A stretch of 64,000 bases of DNA from Xanthomonas floridensis (GTDB lineage Bacteria > Pseudomonadota > Gammaproteobacteria > Xanthomonadales > Xanthomonadaceae), in the NCBI RefSeq assembly GCF_001642575.1, contig NZ_LXNG01000024.1, forward strand, positions 19,912-83,911. The letters run 5' to 3'. Position 1 is the stretch's first letter. Every line of letters starts with the position of its first letter. Shown in pieces: positions 1 to 8,922 of the stretch. The notes under the pieces were generated by a model that saw only the letters and a list, made by a program, of their open reading frames with translations, ran no database searches and had not been told where the DNA came from. Position numbers and translations under genes: made by a program.

Positions 1-963
1 CCGCAGAGCGTGGTCGATGCGGACCTGCGCCATGAGGCGTGGCACGCGCTCGCCCTGGCCACCTTGTTGGTGGTGATCGCGGGCGTCGTGATGTGGTTCG
101 TGGTGCGTCGCTCGCTGCAGCCAGTCAGGGCGCTGGGCAAGGCAGTGCGGCGGCGCAAGCACCTGGATCTCACGCCGTTGCCGTTGTCCAGGCTGCCGCG
201 CGAAATATATGCGCTGGTGGCGTCGTTCAACCATCTGCTCGAGCGGCTGGATGCGGCGATCGAAGGCGAACGCCGGTTCATCGGCGATGCCGCGCATGAG
301 CTGCGCACCCCGCTGTCGGCACTGCAGGCGCAGGCAGAAATCGCACTGGGTGCCCCGGATCTGCTCAGCAAGAACCAGGCGCTGTTGAAGCTGCTGCGCG
401 TGGCCAAGCGCAGCACGCGCCTGTCCGAACAATTGCTGGATCTGGCGCGGTTGAACGCAGGGCGTAGCGCATCGATGCATCAACCGACCGAACTCAGCGT
501 GCTGGTGCATCACGTGGCACAGGAATTCGAGGTGCATGCGACCCAGAACGGGCGTGCGCTGTATCTGGACATCCACAGTTGTGTCGTTGCGTGCAACGTG
601 GACGAGATCGGCATCCTGCTGCGCAACCTGGTGGATAACGCGATGCGTTACACCCCCGAGGGCGGCAATATCCTGATCAGCTGCGGCTATGTGATCGATG
701 CGGCCGAACAGGACGCGCAGACCCTCAGCAATGTCTATCTGCAGGTTGCCGACGATGGGCCCGGCGTTCCCGAATCCGAGCGTGAGGCGATCTTCGTCCG
801 CTTCTATCGCGTGGCCGGCACCCCCGTCCGCGGCAGCGGCATCGGGCTGTCGTTGGTCGCCGGTATCGCGGATCTGCACCAGGCACGTATCGAAACCGGG
901 CCAGGTCTGAGCGGGCGAGGGTTTAGCGTGCGCATCGTCTTCCCAGGCAGCGCCGGGGGCTGA
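1..963 (+). CDS. Sensor histidine kinase, C-terminal part (5' end outside window)
   Basis: Inner-membrane two-component sensor kinase of the QseC/TctE kind, cut by the left edge: the frame is open from base 1 and the first usable start, GTG at 10, lies just before a membrane segment. Counting from that GTG, a transmembrane helix spans residues 14-33, followed by a HAMP-like linker, a HisKA dimerisation box with phospho-acceptor His96 in DAAHELRTPLS, and an HATPase_c domain with an N box (NLVDNAMRY), G1 box (DDGPGVPE) and G2 box (GSGIGLSL). The periplasmic sensor region and first helix are missing, so the signal cannot be inferred. Its response regulator is presumably just upstream, outside the window. 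It lies 379 bases before an RND efflux operon on the same strand, so it may control that operon; that is inference from position only. Confidence 0.93.
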   Translation, partial: PQSVVDADLRHEAWHALALATLLVVIAGVVMWFVVRRSLQPVRALGKAVRRRKHLDLTPLPLSRLPREIYALVASFNHLLERLDAAIEGERRFIGDAAHELRTPLSALQAQAEIALGAPDLLSKNQALLKLLRVAKRSTRLSEQLLDLARLNAGRSASMHQPTELSVLVHHVAQEFEVHATQNGRALYLDIHSCVVACNVDEIGILLRNLVDNAMRYTPEGGNILISCGYVIDAAEQDAQTLSNVYLQVADDGPGVPESEREAIFVRFYRVAGTPVRGSGIGLSLVAGIADLHQARIETGPGLSGRGFSVRIVFPGSAGG

Positions 964-1077
964 ATGGATGCTCCGGCATGGCGATGGGAGTTTGCAGGTT
1001 GTCGGCCTGGCACCGATCGGCCCGACTGCGCTGGCGGCCGAGGCTGAACGCTTCGCACCGCTACCACGGTGCGCTTA

Positions 1078-1112
1078 AAGAATTCTTCAACCGACTAAAA
1101 TTTCTTTAACGG
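1078..1112 (+). promoter_or_regulatory. Palindrome plus direct repeats before the RND operon
   Basis: This AT-rich patch sits in an otherwise GC-rich 379-base gene-free interval (964-1342). A perfect 10-bp palindrome AAGAATTCTT (1078-1087) overlaps the first of two direct repeats, TTCTTCAACCG (1083-1093) and TTCTTTAACGG (1102-1112), which match at 9 of 11 positions with starts 19 bases apart. Such spacing fits binding of a dimeric response regulator. It may be the operator for the efflux genes starting at 1343. I see no coding region in the rest of the interval. Confidence 0.4.
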
Positions 1113-1342
1113 CTGCTTGCAACGATGCCATCCAGCCACTGGTTCGCTGGCGCTTGCGATGCGCTGATCGCTGCGCAGCGCCGAGCTTGCCAACGCAACG
1201 CGTCGGCAGCGTGCGCGTAACGCCAGAGCAGGCGCACGCTGCTGCTTTCGGCACCACGCGGCTCCCACTGCCACGCGACCGTGCGCTCGGAGGCTGTCGG
1301 GCGTGTTGATGTCCTTCCCTTGCCTCAGACCGCGTAACGACC

Positions 1343-2548
1343 ATGACCCCAACCGACACACCCGCTAGCGCGCATCCCCACGCCGCGTCATCCAGGCGCG
1401 GGCCGCGACGCTTCGCAATGCCCCTGCTGTGCTGTCTGCTGGCCAGCGGTGCCATCGCCTCGGGCTGGTGGTGGTCCACGCGCGCCCAGCCGCCGAGCCA
1501 CGCGCTTGCGATCAGCGCGTTGTCGGTCACGGCGATCACGCCACGTCAGGTCGAGTGGCCAAGCACGCTGTCGGCCACCGGGATCGTGGCGCCCTGGCAG
1601 GAGGCGGTGATCAGTTCGCAAAGCAACGGGCTGCGGCTGGTGACGCTCAACGTGGCGGTCGGCGATGTGGTGACGCGCGGGCAGCTGCTGGCACATTTCG
1701 ATACCGCAACCTTGCTGGCAGCACGCGCAGAACTGCGTGCAGGCCTGGCCAAGGCGCAGGCGGCCGCGGACCAGGCCCAGACCAATCGCATGCGCGCCGT
1801 GCGCGTGCAGGCGGCCGGAGCGATGAGCGATCAGGAAGTGCAGCGCTACGTAACCGAAGCGGTAACGGCCAACACCCAGATCGCGGTGGCGCAGGCGCAG
1901 CTGGATGCCAACCTGCTGCAACTGCAGCAAGCAGACATCACCGCCCCGGACGATGGCGTGATCAGCGCGCAGAGCGCGACGCTGGGCGCGGTGGCCAGCA
2001 GCGGCCAGGAACTGTTTCGCCTGGTGCGTCAGGGCCGCCTGGAATGGCGCGGAGAGTTCACGCCCGAGCAGATCGCGCGCATCGCGCTGGGCCAGCAGGT
2101 TCGGCTGCGGCTGCCCGACGGCAGCACCGTGGCGGCACGCGTGCGCCAGATCGCGCCGCTGCTGGATGCGCGTTCCCGGCTTGGTGTGGTGTATGCGGAT
2201 ATCCAGCCCGGCAGCCGGCTGCGCGGCGGGATGTACGTCGATGGTGCAGTGGCCTTGCCGTCCAGCCGCGCGCTGGTGGTGCCGGCGGCGAGCGTGGTGG
2301 TGCGCGATGGCCGCAGCCTGGTGTTCCGCATCGTCGGCAGCGGCGCCGCTGCCAGGGTGCGCGCGCTACCGGTGACGGTGGGGCGACGCTTCGGTACCGA
2401 GGTTGAACTGCTGCAGCCGTGGACCGACGGCGAGCGCATCGTGGCGCAGGGCGCGGGATTGCTCGCCGATGGCGACACGGTGCTGGTCAAGACCACACCG
2501 GCCGGCCCGCTGGTCGGCATGCAGCTGATTCCACGTGGGCCACGATGA
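1343..2548 (+). CDS. RND efflux periplasmic adaptor (membrane fusion protein)
   Basis: 401-residue adaptor of the HlyD/AcrA type that links an inner-membrane RND pump to an outer-membrane channel. A hydrophobic N-terminal segment around residues 26-45 anchors or exports it. A biotinyl-lipoyl-like half motif (VISSQSNGLRLVTLNVAVGD) comes next, then an alanine/glutamine-rich alpha-hairpin of about residues 115-195, the second lipoyl half (DITAPDDGVISAQ), a beta-barrel and a C-terminal membrane-proximal domain. Length and order are normal for the family. Its stop overlaps the ATG of the pump gene (ATGA), showing translational coupling. No outer-membrane TolC-type gene lies nearby, so the complex must use a channel encoded elsewhere. 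The substrate cannot be told from sequence. Confidence 0.93.
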   Translation: MTPTDTPASAHPHAASSRRGPRRFAMPLLCCLLASGAIASGWWWSTRAQPPSHALAISALSVTAITPRQVEWPSTLSATGIVAPWQEAVISSQSNGLRLVTLNVAVGDVVTRGQLLAHFDTATLLAARAELRAGLAKAQAAADQAQTNRMRAVRVQAAGAMSDQEVQRYVTEAVTANTQIAVAQAQLDANLLQLQQADITAPDDGVISAQSATLGAVASSGQELFRLVRQGRLEWRGEFTPEQIARIALGQQVRLRLPDGSTVAARVRQIAPLLDARSRLGVVYADIQPGSRLRGGMYVDGAVALPSSRALVVPAASVVVRDGRSLVFRIVGSGAAARVRALPVTVGRRFGTEVELLQPWTDGERIVAQGAGLLADGDTVLVKTTPAGPLVGMQLIPRGPR

Positions 2549-5500
2549 ATTTCGCTACCTGGTCGCTGCGCAATCCCATTCCTGCGGTATTGCTGTTCTT
2601 CCTGCTGACGCTGGCGGGCGTGTATGGCTTCCGCAATCTTTCCATCCAGGCGCTGCCGGATCTGGATCTGCCCACCGTCACCGTCGCCTTGACCCAGCCG
2701 GGGGCGGCGCCGGCGCAGCTGGAAACCGATGTGGCGCGCAAGGTGGAAGACTCCCTCGCCAACGTCAGCGGCCTGCGCCACCTGCGCACCACCATCAGCG
2801 ACGGGCAGGTGCAGATCGTGGCCGAATTCCGCCTGGAGAAATCGCTGTCCGATGCGTTGATCGAAACCAAGGATGCGGTCGACCGGGTACGTTCGTCGTT
2901 GCCTGCGGAACTGCTGCAGCCGGCCATCAGTGCGGTGACCGAAAACAGCACGCCGATCCTGACCTATGCGGTGACCTCCACAACGCTGGATGAGACCGCG
3001 CTGTCCTGGTATGTCGACGACAGCGTGAGCAAGGCGCTGCTGAAGGTGCCGGGCGTGGGCCGTGTGCAGCGCCTGGGCGGCGTGCAGCGCGAGATACGGG
3101 TGGAGGTGGATCCGGTGCAGATGACGGCACTGGGGGTGACCACGTCCGATGTGTCGCGCGCGCTGCAGCAGATGCAGCAGGATTCCTCCGGCGGACGCGT
3201 GCAACTGGGCGGTGCCGAGCAATCGGTGCGCACGCTGGCCGGTGTGCGGCAGGCCGCGCAGCTGCCCGGCATGTCGATTGCGCTCGCCAGCGGCGGCAGC
3301 GTGCGCCTGGAGCAGATCGCGCGCGTGCACGACGGCATCGCCGACCGTCGGCAGGCCGCGCTGCTGGATGGCAAGCCGGTGATCGGGCTCAGCCTCTATC
3401 GCACCAAGGGCTTTGACGAAACCAGGATCGCCGACGGTGTCGCGCAGGCGCTGCAGCAGTTGCAACGGAGCGACACCTCGCTGCGCATCACTCCGGTCTC
3501 CGGCACCGTGGCCTACACCCTGGAGCAATTCGAAGGGTCGATGTCGATGCTCTACGAGGGCGCGCTGCTGGCGGTGCTGGTGGTGTGGCTGTTCCTGCGC
3601 GACTGGCGCGCCACCCTGATCGCCGCATCGGCGCTGCCGCTGTCCATCCTGCCGGCGTTCGCGGTGATGTGGTGGCTGGATTACTCGCTCAATACGCTGA
3701 CCTTGCTGGCCCTGGCAGTGGTGGTCGGCATCCTGGTCGACGATGCCATCGTCGAGATCGAAAACATCGAACGTCATCGGCGCATGGGCAAATCCGCGTT
3801 TCAGGCCACTGCCGACGCGGTCAACGAGATCGCCTTGGTGGTGATGGCCACCACTGCCACCCTGGTGGTGGTGTTCGTGCCGACCACGTTGATGGGCGGC
3901 ATCCCGGGATTGTTCTTCAAGCAGTTCGGGTGGACCGCCGTGATCGCGGTGGTGGCCTCGTTGATGGTGGCTCGGCTGATCACCCCGATCATGGCGGCCA
4001 CCTTTCTGCGCGCGCGCCACGACAATCCAGCCGAACCGACGACCGGCATGGTGACTGCCGGCTATCTGCAGGTGGTGCAGTGGAGCCTGCGGCATCGCGC
4101 AGCGACCTTGGGTGCGGCCGGCGTGTTCCTGCTGTTGTCGCTGGCGTTATTGCCGCTGCTGTCCAAGGGCCTGGTGCCGGCCAGCGACCGCGGCTTCATC
4201 ACCGTTAGCGTCGAGCTGGGGCCGGAAAGCGACATCGGGCAGACCCGCCAGGTCACCGAGCGGGTGCGCGCGGCGGTCGGCCGCATCGACGGTGTCGGCG
4301 CGGTGTTCACCAGCATTGGCGGCACTGCGTCCGGGCGCGGTGCCCAGGTGGCGGAGGTGCGCAAGGCAGAGATGACCCTGGTGTTGTCGCCGCGCAAGAC
4401 GCGTGCGGCGCAGGCGCAGATCGAGCGCGCAGTGCGGCGGGTCCTGGTCAACATCACCGGCGCACGCGTCGCCGTGAGCGGCGGCGGGCCGGGCGAACAC
4501 CTGTCGATGATTCTCACCAGCGAATCGGAAGACGCCCTCAACGCCACCGCCACGGCGTTCGCAAGCCAGTTGCGCGCGGCCGGTCTGTCGGGTGTGCGCA
4601 CCACCGCAAGCCTGCAACGCCCGGAACTGGTTGCGCGGCCGATCCAGAGCCAGACCGCCCGTTACGGGGTGAGCAGCGCCGATATCGGCCAGACCCTGCG
4701 CACCGCGACCAGCGGCGATTTCGACCCGCAACTTGCCAAGCTCAACCTGGACAACCGGCAGATCAATATCCGCGTGCAGGTCCCCGACCGGGTCAGTGCC
4801 GATCTGGAGGCCTTGTCCAATCTGCGCGTGCCATCGCGCGATGGCCTGGTGCCGTTGTCCAGCGTCGCGGTCCTGGCAATGGAAAGCGGCCCGACCGAGA
4901 TCAATCGCTACGATCGCCAACGCTACGTCACGGTCAGTGCCGACCTGGGCGAGATGCCGTTGAGCAAGGCGCAGGCCTTGGCCACCACGCGTCCGGCCAT
5001 CCGGCAACTGCCTGCAAACGTGGCGCTGATCCAGTCCGGCGATGCCGAAGTGGCGGCGGAGCTATCGTCCAGCCTGCTGCTGGCGATCGTGATCGCCACC
5101 TTGTGCATGCTGTGCGTACTGATCCTGCTGTTCAACGACTTCTTCCAGCCGTTGACCATCCTGTCGGCCATTCCGCTTTCGCTCGGCGGCGCCTTCATCG
5201 CGCTGTTGCTGTGCGGCAGCGAGCTCGATGTGCCGTCGATGATCGGCCTGGTGATGTTGATGGGCATCGTCACCAAGAACTCGATCCTGTTGGTGGAATA
5301 CGCGGTGATCGCAATCGGCGATGGGGCGACCTGCGTCGATGCCGCGCTACTCGATGCGTGCCACAAACGCGCGCGTCCGATCGTGATGACCACCGTGGCC
5401 ATGATCGCCGGCATGCTCCCAATCGCGTTGGGCTTCGGCGCCGATGCCAGTTTCCGTCAGCCGATGGCCATCGCGGTGATCGGGGGACTGATCAGTTCGA

Positions 5501-5637
5501 CACTGCTATGCCTGGTCGTGGTGCCTGCAGTGTTCAGCTGCATCCACGATGGCCAGACATGGCTGCATCGACGTTGGCGCGGCGCGTTCGGCCGCGTTGA
5601 TGACGATCCAGCCGGCCAGCCGCGTTCGGCGGACTGA
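2545..5637 (+). CDS. RND efflux transporter, HAE1/AcrB family
   Basis: 1030-residue proton-driven multidrug-type exporter of the inner membrane. It starts with the usual RND N-terminus (MNFATWSLRNPIPAVLL), has TM1 at about residues 10-30, two large periplasmic porter loops, and the family motif GILVDDAIVEIENIE near residues 395-410 carrying the paired aspartates (about 399-400) of the proton relay. A second helix bundle ends the protein, with LMGIVTKNSILLVEYA near residue 910 and RPIVMTTVAMIAGMLP after it, both typical of HAE1 pumps. The ATG at 2545 overlaps the adaptor stop. The last 25 residues are hydrophilic. HAE1 rather than heavy-metal (HME) type is my reading of the motifs; the substrate is unknown. 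Confidence 0.95.
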   Translation: MNFATWSLRNPIPAVLLFFLLTLAGVYGFRNLSIQALPDLDLPTVTVALTQPGAAPAQLETDVARKVEDSLANVSGLRHLRTTISDGQVQIVAEFRLEKSLSDALIETKDAVDRVRSSLPAELLQPAISAVTENSTPILTYAVTSTTLDETALSWYVDDSVSKALLKVPGVGRVQRLGGVQREIRVEVDPVQMTALGVTTSDVSRALQQMQQDSSGGRVQLGGAEQSVRTLAGVRQAAQLPGMSIALASGGSVRLEQIARVHDGIADRRQAALLDGKPVIGLSLYRTKGFDETRIADGVAQALQQLQRSDTSLRITPVSGTVAYTLEQFEGSMSMLYEGALLAVLVVWLFLRDWRATLIAASALPLSILPAFAVMWWLDYSLNTLTLLALAVVVGILVDDAIVEIENIERHRRMGKSAFQATADAVNEIALVVMATTATLVVVFVPTTLMGGIPGLFFKQFGWTAVIAVVASLMVARLITPIMAATFLRARHDNPAEPTTGMVTAGYLQVVQWSLRHRAATLGAAGVFLLLSLALLPLLSKGLVPASDRGFITVSVELGPESDIGQTRQVTERVRAAVGRIDGVGAVFTSIGGTASGRGAQVAEVRKAEMTLVLSPRKTRAAQAQIERAVRRVLVNITGARVAVSGGGPGEHLSMILTSESEDALNATATAFASQLRAAGLSGVRTTASLQRPELVARPIQSQTARYGVSSADIGQTLRTATSGDFDPQLAKLNLDNRQINIRVQVPDRVSADLEALSNLRVPSRDGLVPLSSVAVLAMESGPTEINRYDRQRYVTVSADLGEMPLSKAQALATTRPAIRQLPANVALIQSGDAEVAAELSSSLLLAIVIATLCMLCVLILLFNDFFQPLTILSAIPLSLGGAFIALLLCGSELDVPSMIGLVMLMGIVTKNSILLVEYAVIAIGDGATCVDAALLDACHKRARPIVMTTVAMIAGMLPIALGFGADASFRQPMAIAVIGGLISSTLLCLVVVPAVFSCIHDGQTWLHRRWRGAFGRVDDDPAGQPRSAD

Positions 5638-5972
5638 GAACGGCGAACGTCACGACGCAGCCAGCGGGCGAGCGCAGCCCTTGCCCGCGGTGATGCGTTG
5701 GCTGCGCTTGCCCGGTGCCGGCCAGATCCCTCCGACCGCCGCCGGCAACGGTGTGCCGGCGCCTTTGGCACCGCGCCAGGCACTTCCGGTTGACCGGCCG
5801 GCAGCCGGTACTTCGGGACCGGTGCGCTGGTGATGCGCGCAGGGCGGTGATATGCCAGCCGCGCCGGTGTAGCCACCGTCACGCTGCGGTCCAGGGCCAT
5901 CGCCTGCGCAGGACTCGCCAGAGCAGACCGCGGTGATTGCAACCCACCGATTCGCGGCCAGGTGCGTTGCGG
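5638..5972. other. 335-base interval without a recognisable gene
   Basis: Between the pump stop and the convergent lipoprotein gene I see only GC-rich sequence. The open frames here have no recognisable protein character or start context. Confidence 0.5.
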
Positions 5973-6317
5973 TCAGCCGCAATACACCGCGGTGATGTTG
6001 TTGGTCGGGCCGGTTTCGATGCTCAGGTGATCGCCGCCGCTTTCGCTGGCGCCCTGCGCCGGGTCGGCCAGGCCGCTGGCGGTGGTGCCGCCGGTGGCGC
6101 GCTCGCCGCGCCGCACGCTGACCTGCAGGCTGTCGCTGTCGACGCGCGCACGCTCCACCGTCTGCGCCGCTGCGGCCAGACCCACGATGCCGCGGACCTT
6201 TTCGATATGGCACTGGCCGGAGATCACGCCGTCGATGGGCTGCACCTGTGCCACCTGGTTGGAGGCGCAGGCGGACAACAACACGGTAGCTGCAAAAGAA
6301 ACAACAAGACGGATCAC
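5973..6317 (-). CDS. Small lipoprotein, possibly I78-inhibitor-like
   Basis: 114-residue predicted lipoprotein. The N-terminus is a short signal peptide ending in a lipobox (LLSAC, Cys about residue 17), so it should be lipidated and periplasmic. The remainder has two cysteines, one in GQCHIEK and one in the C-terminal ending ITAVYCG. The ending resembles the last strand of peptidase-inhibitor I78 proteins, which finish with a similar hydrophobic-Cys-Gly, but the rest of the I78 pattern is not clear, so the family call is tentative. It stands alone, convergent with the RND operon and divergent from the polysaccharide locus. Confidence 0.7.
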   Translation of the reverse strand: MIRLVVSFAATVLLSACASNQVAQVQPIDGVISGQCHIEKVRGIVGLAAAAQTVERARVDSDSLQVSVRRGERATGGTTASGLADPAQGASESGGDHLSIETGPTNNITAVYCG

Positions 6318-6407
6318 AAGGCGCTCCCAAAGTGAAGATGCAGTGCAGCGTGCGTGGAGTGACGTCGCCGTGGCATGAAGATTGCCTCATTTTCCGGCGT
6401 CGCCTGG

Positions 6408-6455
6408 ATCGTTCACGGCGGGTAGGCCTGAATCATCCACAGCGGGTAGACTGAG
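6408..6455 (+). repeat. Two tandem 24-base direct repeats upstream of the polysaccharide plus arm
   Basis: Two adjacent 24-base units, 6408-6431 and 6432-6455, share the pattern ATC-x-T-x-CAC-x-GCGGGTAG followed by TGA. They lie in the 272-base gene-free stretch between the divergent lipoprotein gene (5973-6317) and the first glycosyltransferase at 6590. Head-to-tail repeats in this position are most simply explained as binding sites of a transcription factor for the polysaccharide operon. Confidence 0.45.
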
Positions 6456-6589
6456 TCGGTCGCCACGAGGAGCATGGAATGGGTCGAAGCCAGTCGCTGT
6501 ATCCCGATACCGGCAGGCAGCTGATGGCACTGCGTGCCCCAGCTACCAGCAATGTCGTCCCAGCGCGATCCTGATCGCCGCCACGCGTC

Positions 6590-7729
6590 GTGCGCATCAT
6601 CCTGGCTACCGAATCGATTCGTCACCCGCTCACCGGCGTAGGACGTTACACGCAGGAGCTTGCCGTGCATCTGGAGCGCTTGCCGCAGATCGAATCGTTG
6701 CAGTATCTGCACGGGCGACGCTTGATGCAGCAGCGCCCCGACCCAGGATCGGCATCCACGGTGACGCCGTGGCTGCGCGATCGTTTCTCGCGCATCGAGG
6801 TTGCCACGGATGTCTACCGACGTCTCAATAACCTGGCCAAGGCGCGTGCCCTGCGCGGGCAGGACGCGTTGTTTCATGGGTGCAACTACTACGTCCCTGC
6901 GTATGCAGGTCCGAGCATCGCAACGTTCCACGATATTTCGATCTATCGCTGGCCGGAATGTCACCGTGCCGACCGGGTGCGCTACATGCGCAAGGAGCTG
7001 GCGCTGGCGGTGCGACGCGCACAGCTGATCGTGACGGTGTCCGAGTTCTCGCGGCAGGAGATCGCCGCGCATTTCGGGTTGCCACTCGCGCGTGTTCGCG
7101 CGATTCCATTGGCGGCAGATGCGGCATTCCGCCCGCATGCCCCGGCCGAGCTGGCCGCGCCGCTGCAAGCATTGGGCCTGGAGACCGATGCGTACTGCTT
7201 ATGCGTGAGTACCATCGAACCGCGGAAGAACATCGACATCCTGCTGACAGCATATGCTGCCTTGCCCGCCGCATTGCGTGTTCGCTACCCGTTGGTGATC
7301 GCTGGCCACAGCGGCTGGTCGAGCGATTCTCTGCATGCGCGCATGCAACGGGCCGAACAGGCCGGTTGGCTGCGCTATCTCGGTTATGTTCCACAAGACA
7401 GCTTGCCGGCGCTGGTGGCCGGTGCGCGCCTGTTCGTGTTTCCCTCGCTCTACGAAGGCTTCGGTCTGCCGGTACTGGAGGCAATGGCCAGCGGCACGCC
7501 GGTACTTTGTTCGTCCGCGTCCGCATTACCGGAAGTGGCTGCCGATGCCGCGGCACTGTTCGATCCTGCAGACAGCACGGCCTTGGCCCAAGTGCTGGCG
7601 AGAGGTATCGACGATGCGGTCTGGCGCGAGGCCGCGAGTCGGGCCGGGCTGCAGCGCGCCGCTCAGTTCAGCTGGCAGCGTTGCGCTGCAGCGACGGCCG
7701 ACGTCTACCGACACGTGTTGGCCGCTTGA
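6590..7729 (+). CDS. Glycosyltransferase family 4
   Basis: 379-residue cytoplasmic GT-B glycosyltransferase, first gene of the plus arm of the polysaccharide locus. The N-terminal half starts MRIILATESIRHPLTGVGRY, an acceptor-side nucleotide-fold pattern common in mannosyltransferase-like GT4 enzymes. The C-terminal half carries STIEPRKNID, the donor phosphate-binding region, and the E-x7-E motif YEGFGLPVLEAM near residues 285-296, typical of retaining GT4 enzymes. The start is GTG at 6590; no better in-frame ATG precedes the conserved N-terminus. The stop overlaps a TTG start of the next gene (TTGA). The sugar transferred cannot be read from sequence; the role is addition to the lipid-linked repeat unit. 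Confidence 0.93.
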   Translation: MRIILATESIRHPLTGVGRYTQELAVHLERLPQIESLQYLHGRRLMQQRPDPGSASTVTPWLRDRFSRIEVATDVYRRLNNLAKARALRGQDALFHGCNYYVPAYAGPSIATFHDISIYRWPECHRADRVRYMRKELALAVRRAQLIVTVSEFSRQEIAAHFGLPLARVRAIPLAADAAFRPHAPAELAAPLQALGLETDAYCLCVSTIEPRKNIDILLTAYAALPAALRVRYPLVIAGHSGWSSDSLHARMQRAEQAGWLRYLGYVPQDSLPALVAGARLFVFPSLYEGFGLPVLEAMASGTPVLCSSASALPEVAADAAALFDPADSTALAQVLARGIDDAVWREAASRAGLQRAAQFSWQRCAAATADVYRHVLAA

Positions 7730-8898
7730 GCCCCGCATCCTCTCCGCTGCGGGTGCTGCACGTCTACAAGACCAGCTTGCCTGAGACGATGGGCGGAACC
7801 GAACAGGTCATACGCACGCTCGCCATGCAATCGCACCGGTGTGCCGTGGACAGCGAGGTGGTGACTCTCTGTGCCGATGGTCGTCTGGCGGGGATCAGCG
7901 CGCAGGGGCCTTACACGTTGCATCGCTTTCAACGCGATTTCGAAGTGGCCTCGATGCCGGTATCGATGCGCTTGCTGCGGCACTTCGCGCGCCTGGCCCG
8001 GCGCTTCGATCTGATCCACTACCATTATCCTTGGCCGTTCATGGACCTGCTGCACCTGGCGGGCGTAGCCCGAACGCCCTCGGTGCTGACGTATCACTCC
8101 GACATCGTGCGGCAACGACACCTGCTGCGCCTGTATCGGCCGCTGCAACGACGATTCCTCGACCGCGTTGACCATATCGTTGCGACGTCGCCGAATTACC
8201 GCGCCACCAGCCCGGTCCTGGCCGGTTATCAGACCAAGCTGAGCGTGATACCGATCGGACTGGACCAATCCAGCCACCACACTCCGGACGCCGAACGCGC
8301 GCAGCGCTGGCGCACGCGGCTGGGCCCGCGATTCCTGTTGTTCGTCGGTGTGTTGCGCTACTACAAAGGTCTGCAGTACCTGCTGGAGGCCCTCCGCGAC
8401 ACACCGATCCCGGTGGCCATCGTTGGAGACGGACCGGAAGGCGCGCGCCTGCGTCAGCAGGCGCGGCAGCTCGGCCTGACCCACGTCCACTTTCTGGGCG
8501 TGCTGGACGATGCCGACAAGCATGCCTTGCTGTCGCTGTGCGAAGGGCTGGTGTTTCCGTCGCATCTGCGCTCGGAGGCGTTCGGCATCACCTTGCTGGA
8601 GGCGGCGATGCATGCCAAACCGATGATTTCCTGTGAAATCGGCACCGGCACCAGCTTTGTGAACGTGGCCGGACAGACCGGCCTGGTGGTGGCGCCTGCA
8701 GATCCTGTGGCCTTACGCGATGCAATGCGTTATCTATGGAACCATCCGCAACTGGCCAACGCATTGGGGCAGGAGGCGTTGAGCCGTTATCGGCAGTATT
8801 TCACCGGCGCGGCGATGGTGCATTCCTATGCCACGCTCTATCGCCAGGTGCATGCTGCCGGATGCGGAGCTGCCGCTCTTGGAGGAAACCAGGGATGA
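7726..8898 (+). CDS. Glycosyltransferase family 4
   Basis: 390-residue GT-B enzyme. I place the start at the TTG of the TTGA overlap with the preceding glycosyltransferase, because the conserved N-terminal strand (PLRVLHVYKTSLPETMGGTEQV) begins only eight codons later; GTG at 7753 is the alternative. Donor-domain features are VGVLRYYKGLQYLLEAL and the E-x7-E motif SEAFGITLLEAAM. The opening VLHVYK plus GG-x-E resembles the GT4 gene at 14209-15288, suggesting the two are distant paralogues within one locus. It probably extends the repeat unit at the inner face of the membrane. Confidence 0.92.
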   Translation: MSPASSPLRVLHVYKTSLPETMGGTEQVIRTLAMQSHRCAVDSEVVTLCADGRLAGISAQGPYTLHRFQRDFEVASMPVSMRLLRHFARLARRFDLIHYHYPWPFMDLLHLAGVARTPSVLTYHSDIVRQRHLLRLYRPLQRRFLDRVDHIVATSPNYRATSPVLAGYQTKLSVIPIGLDQSSHHTPDAERAQRWRTRLGPRFLLFVGVLRYYKGLQYLLEALRDTPIPVAIVGDGPEGARLRQQARQLGLTHVHFLGVLDDADKHALLSLCEGLVFPSHLRSEAFGITLLEAAMHAKPMISCEIGTGTSFVNVAGQTGLVVAPADPVALRDAMRYLWNHPQLANALGQEALSRYRQYFTGAAMVHSYATLYRQVHAAGCGAAALGGNQG

Positions 8899-8922
8899 AG
8901 GGAGAGGGATGCTGATCAATCC

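Noticed and set aside
2029..4095. 688-codon minus-strand open frame across the RND genes
   Set aside because: It is rich in His, Arg and Gln as expected for the antisense of GC-rich coding DNA, has no motif, and both overlapped genes on the plus strand are certain.
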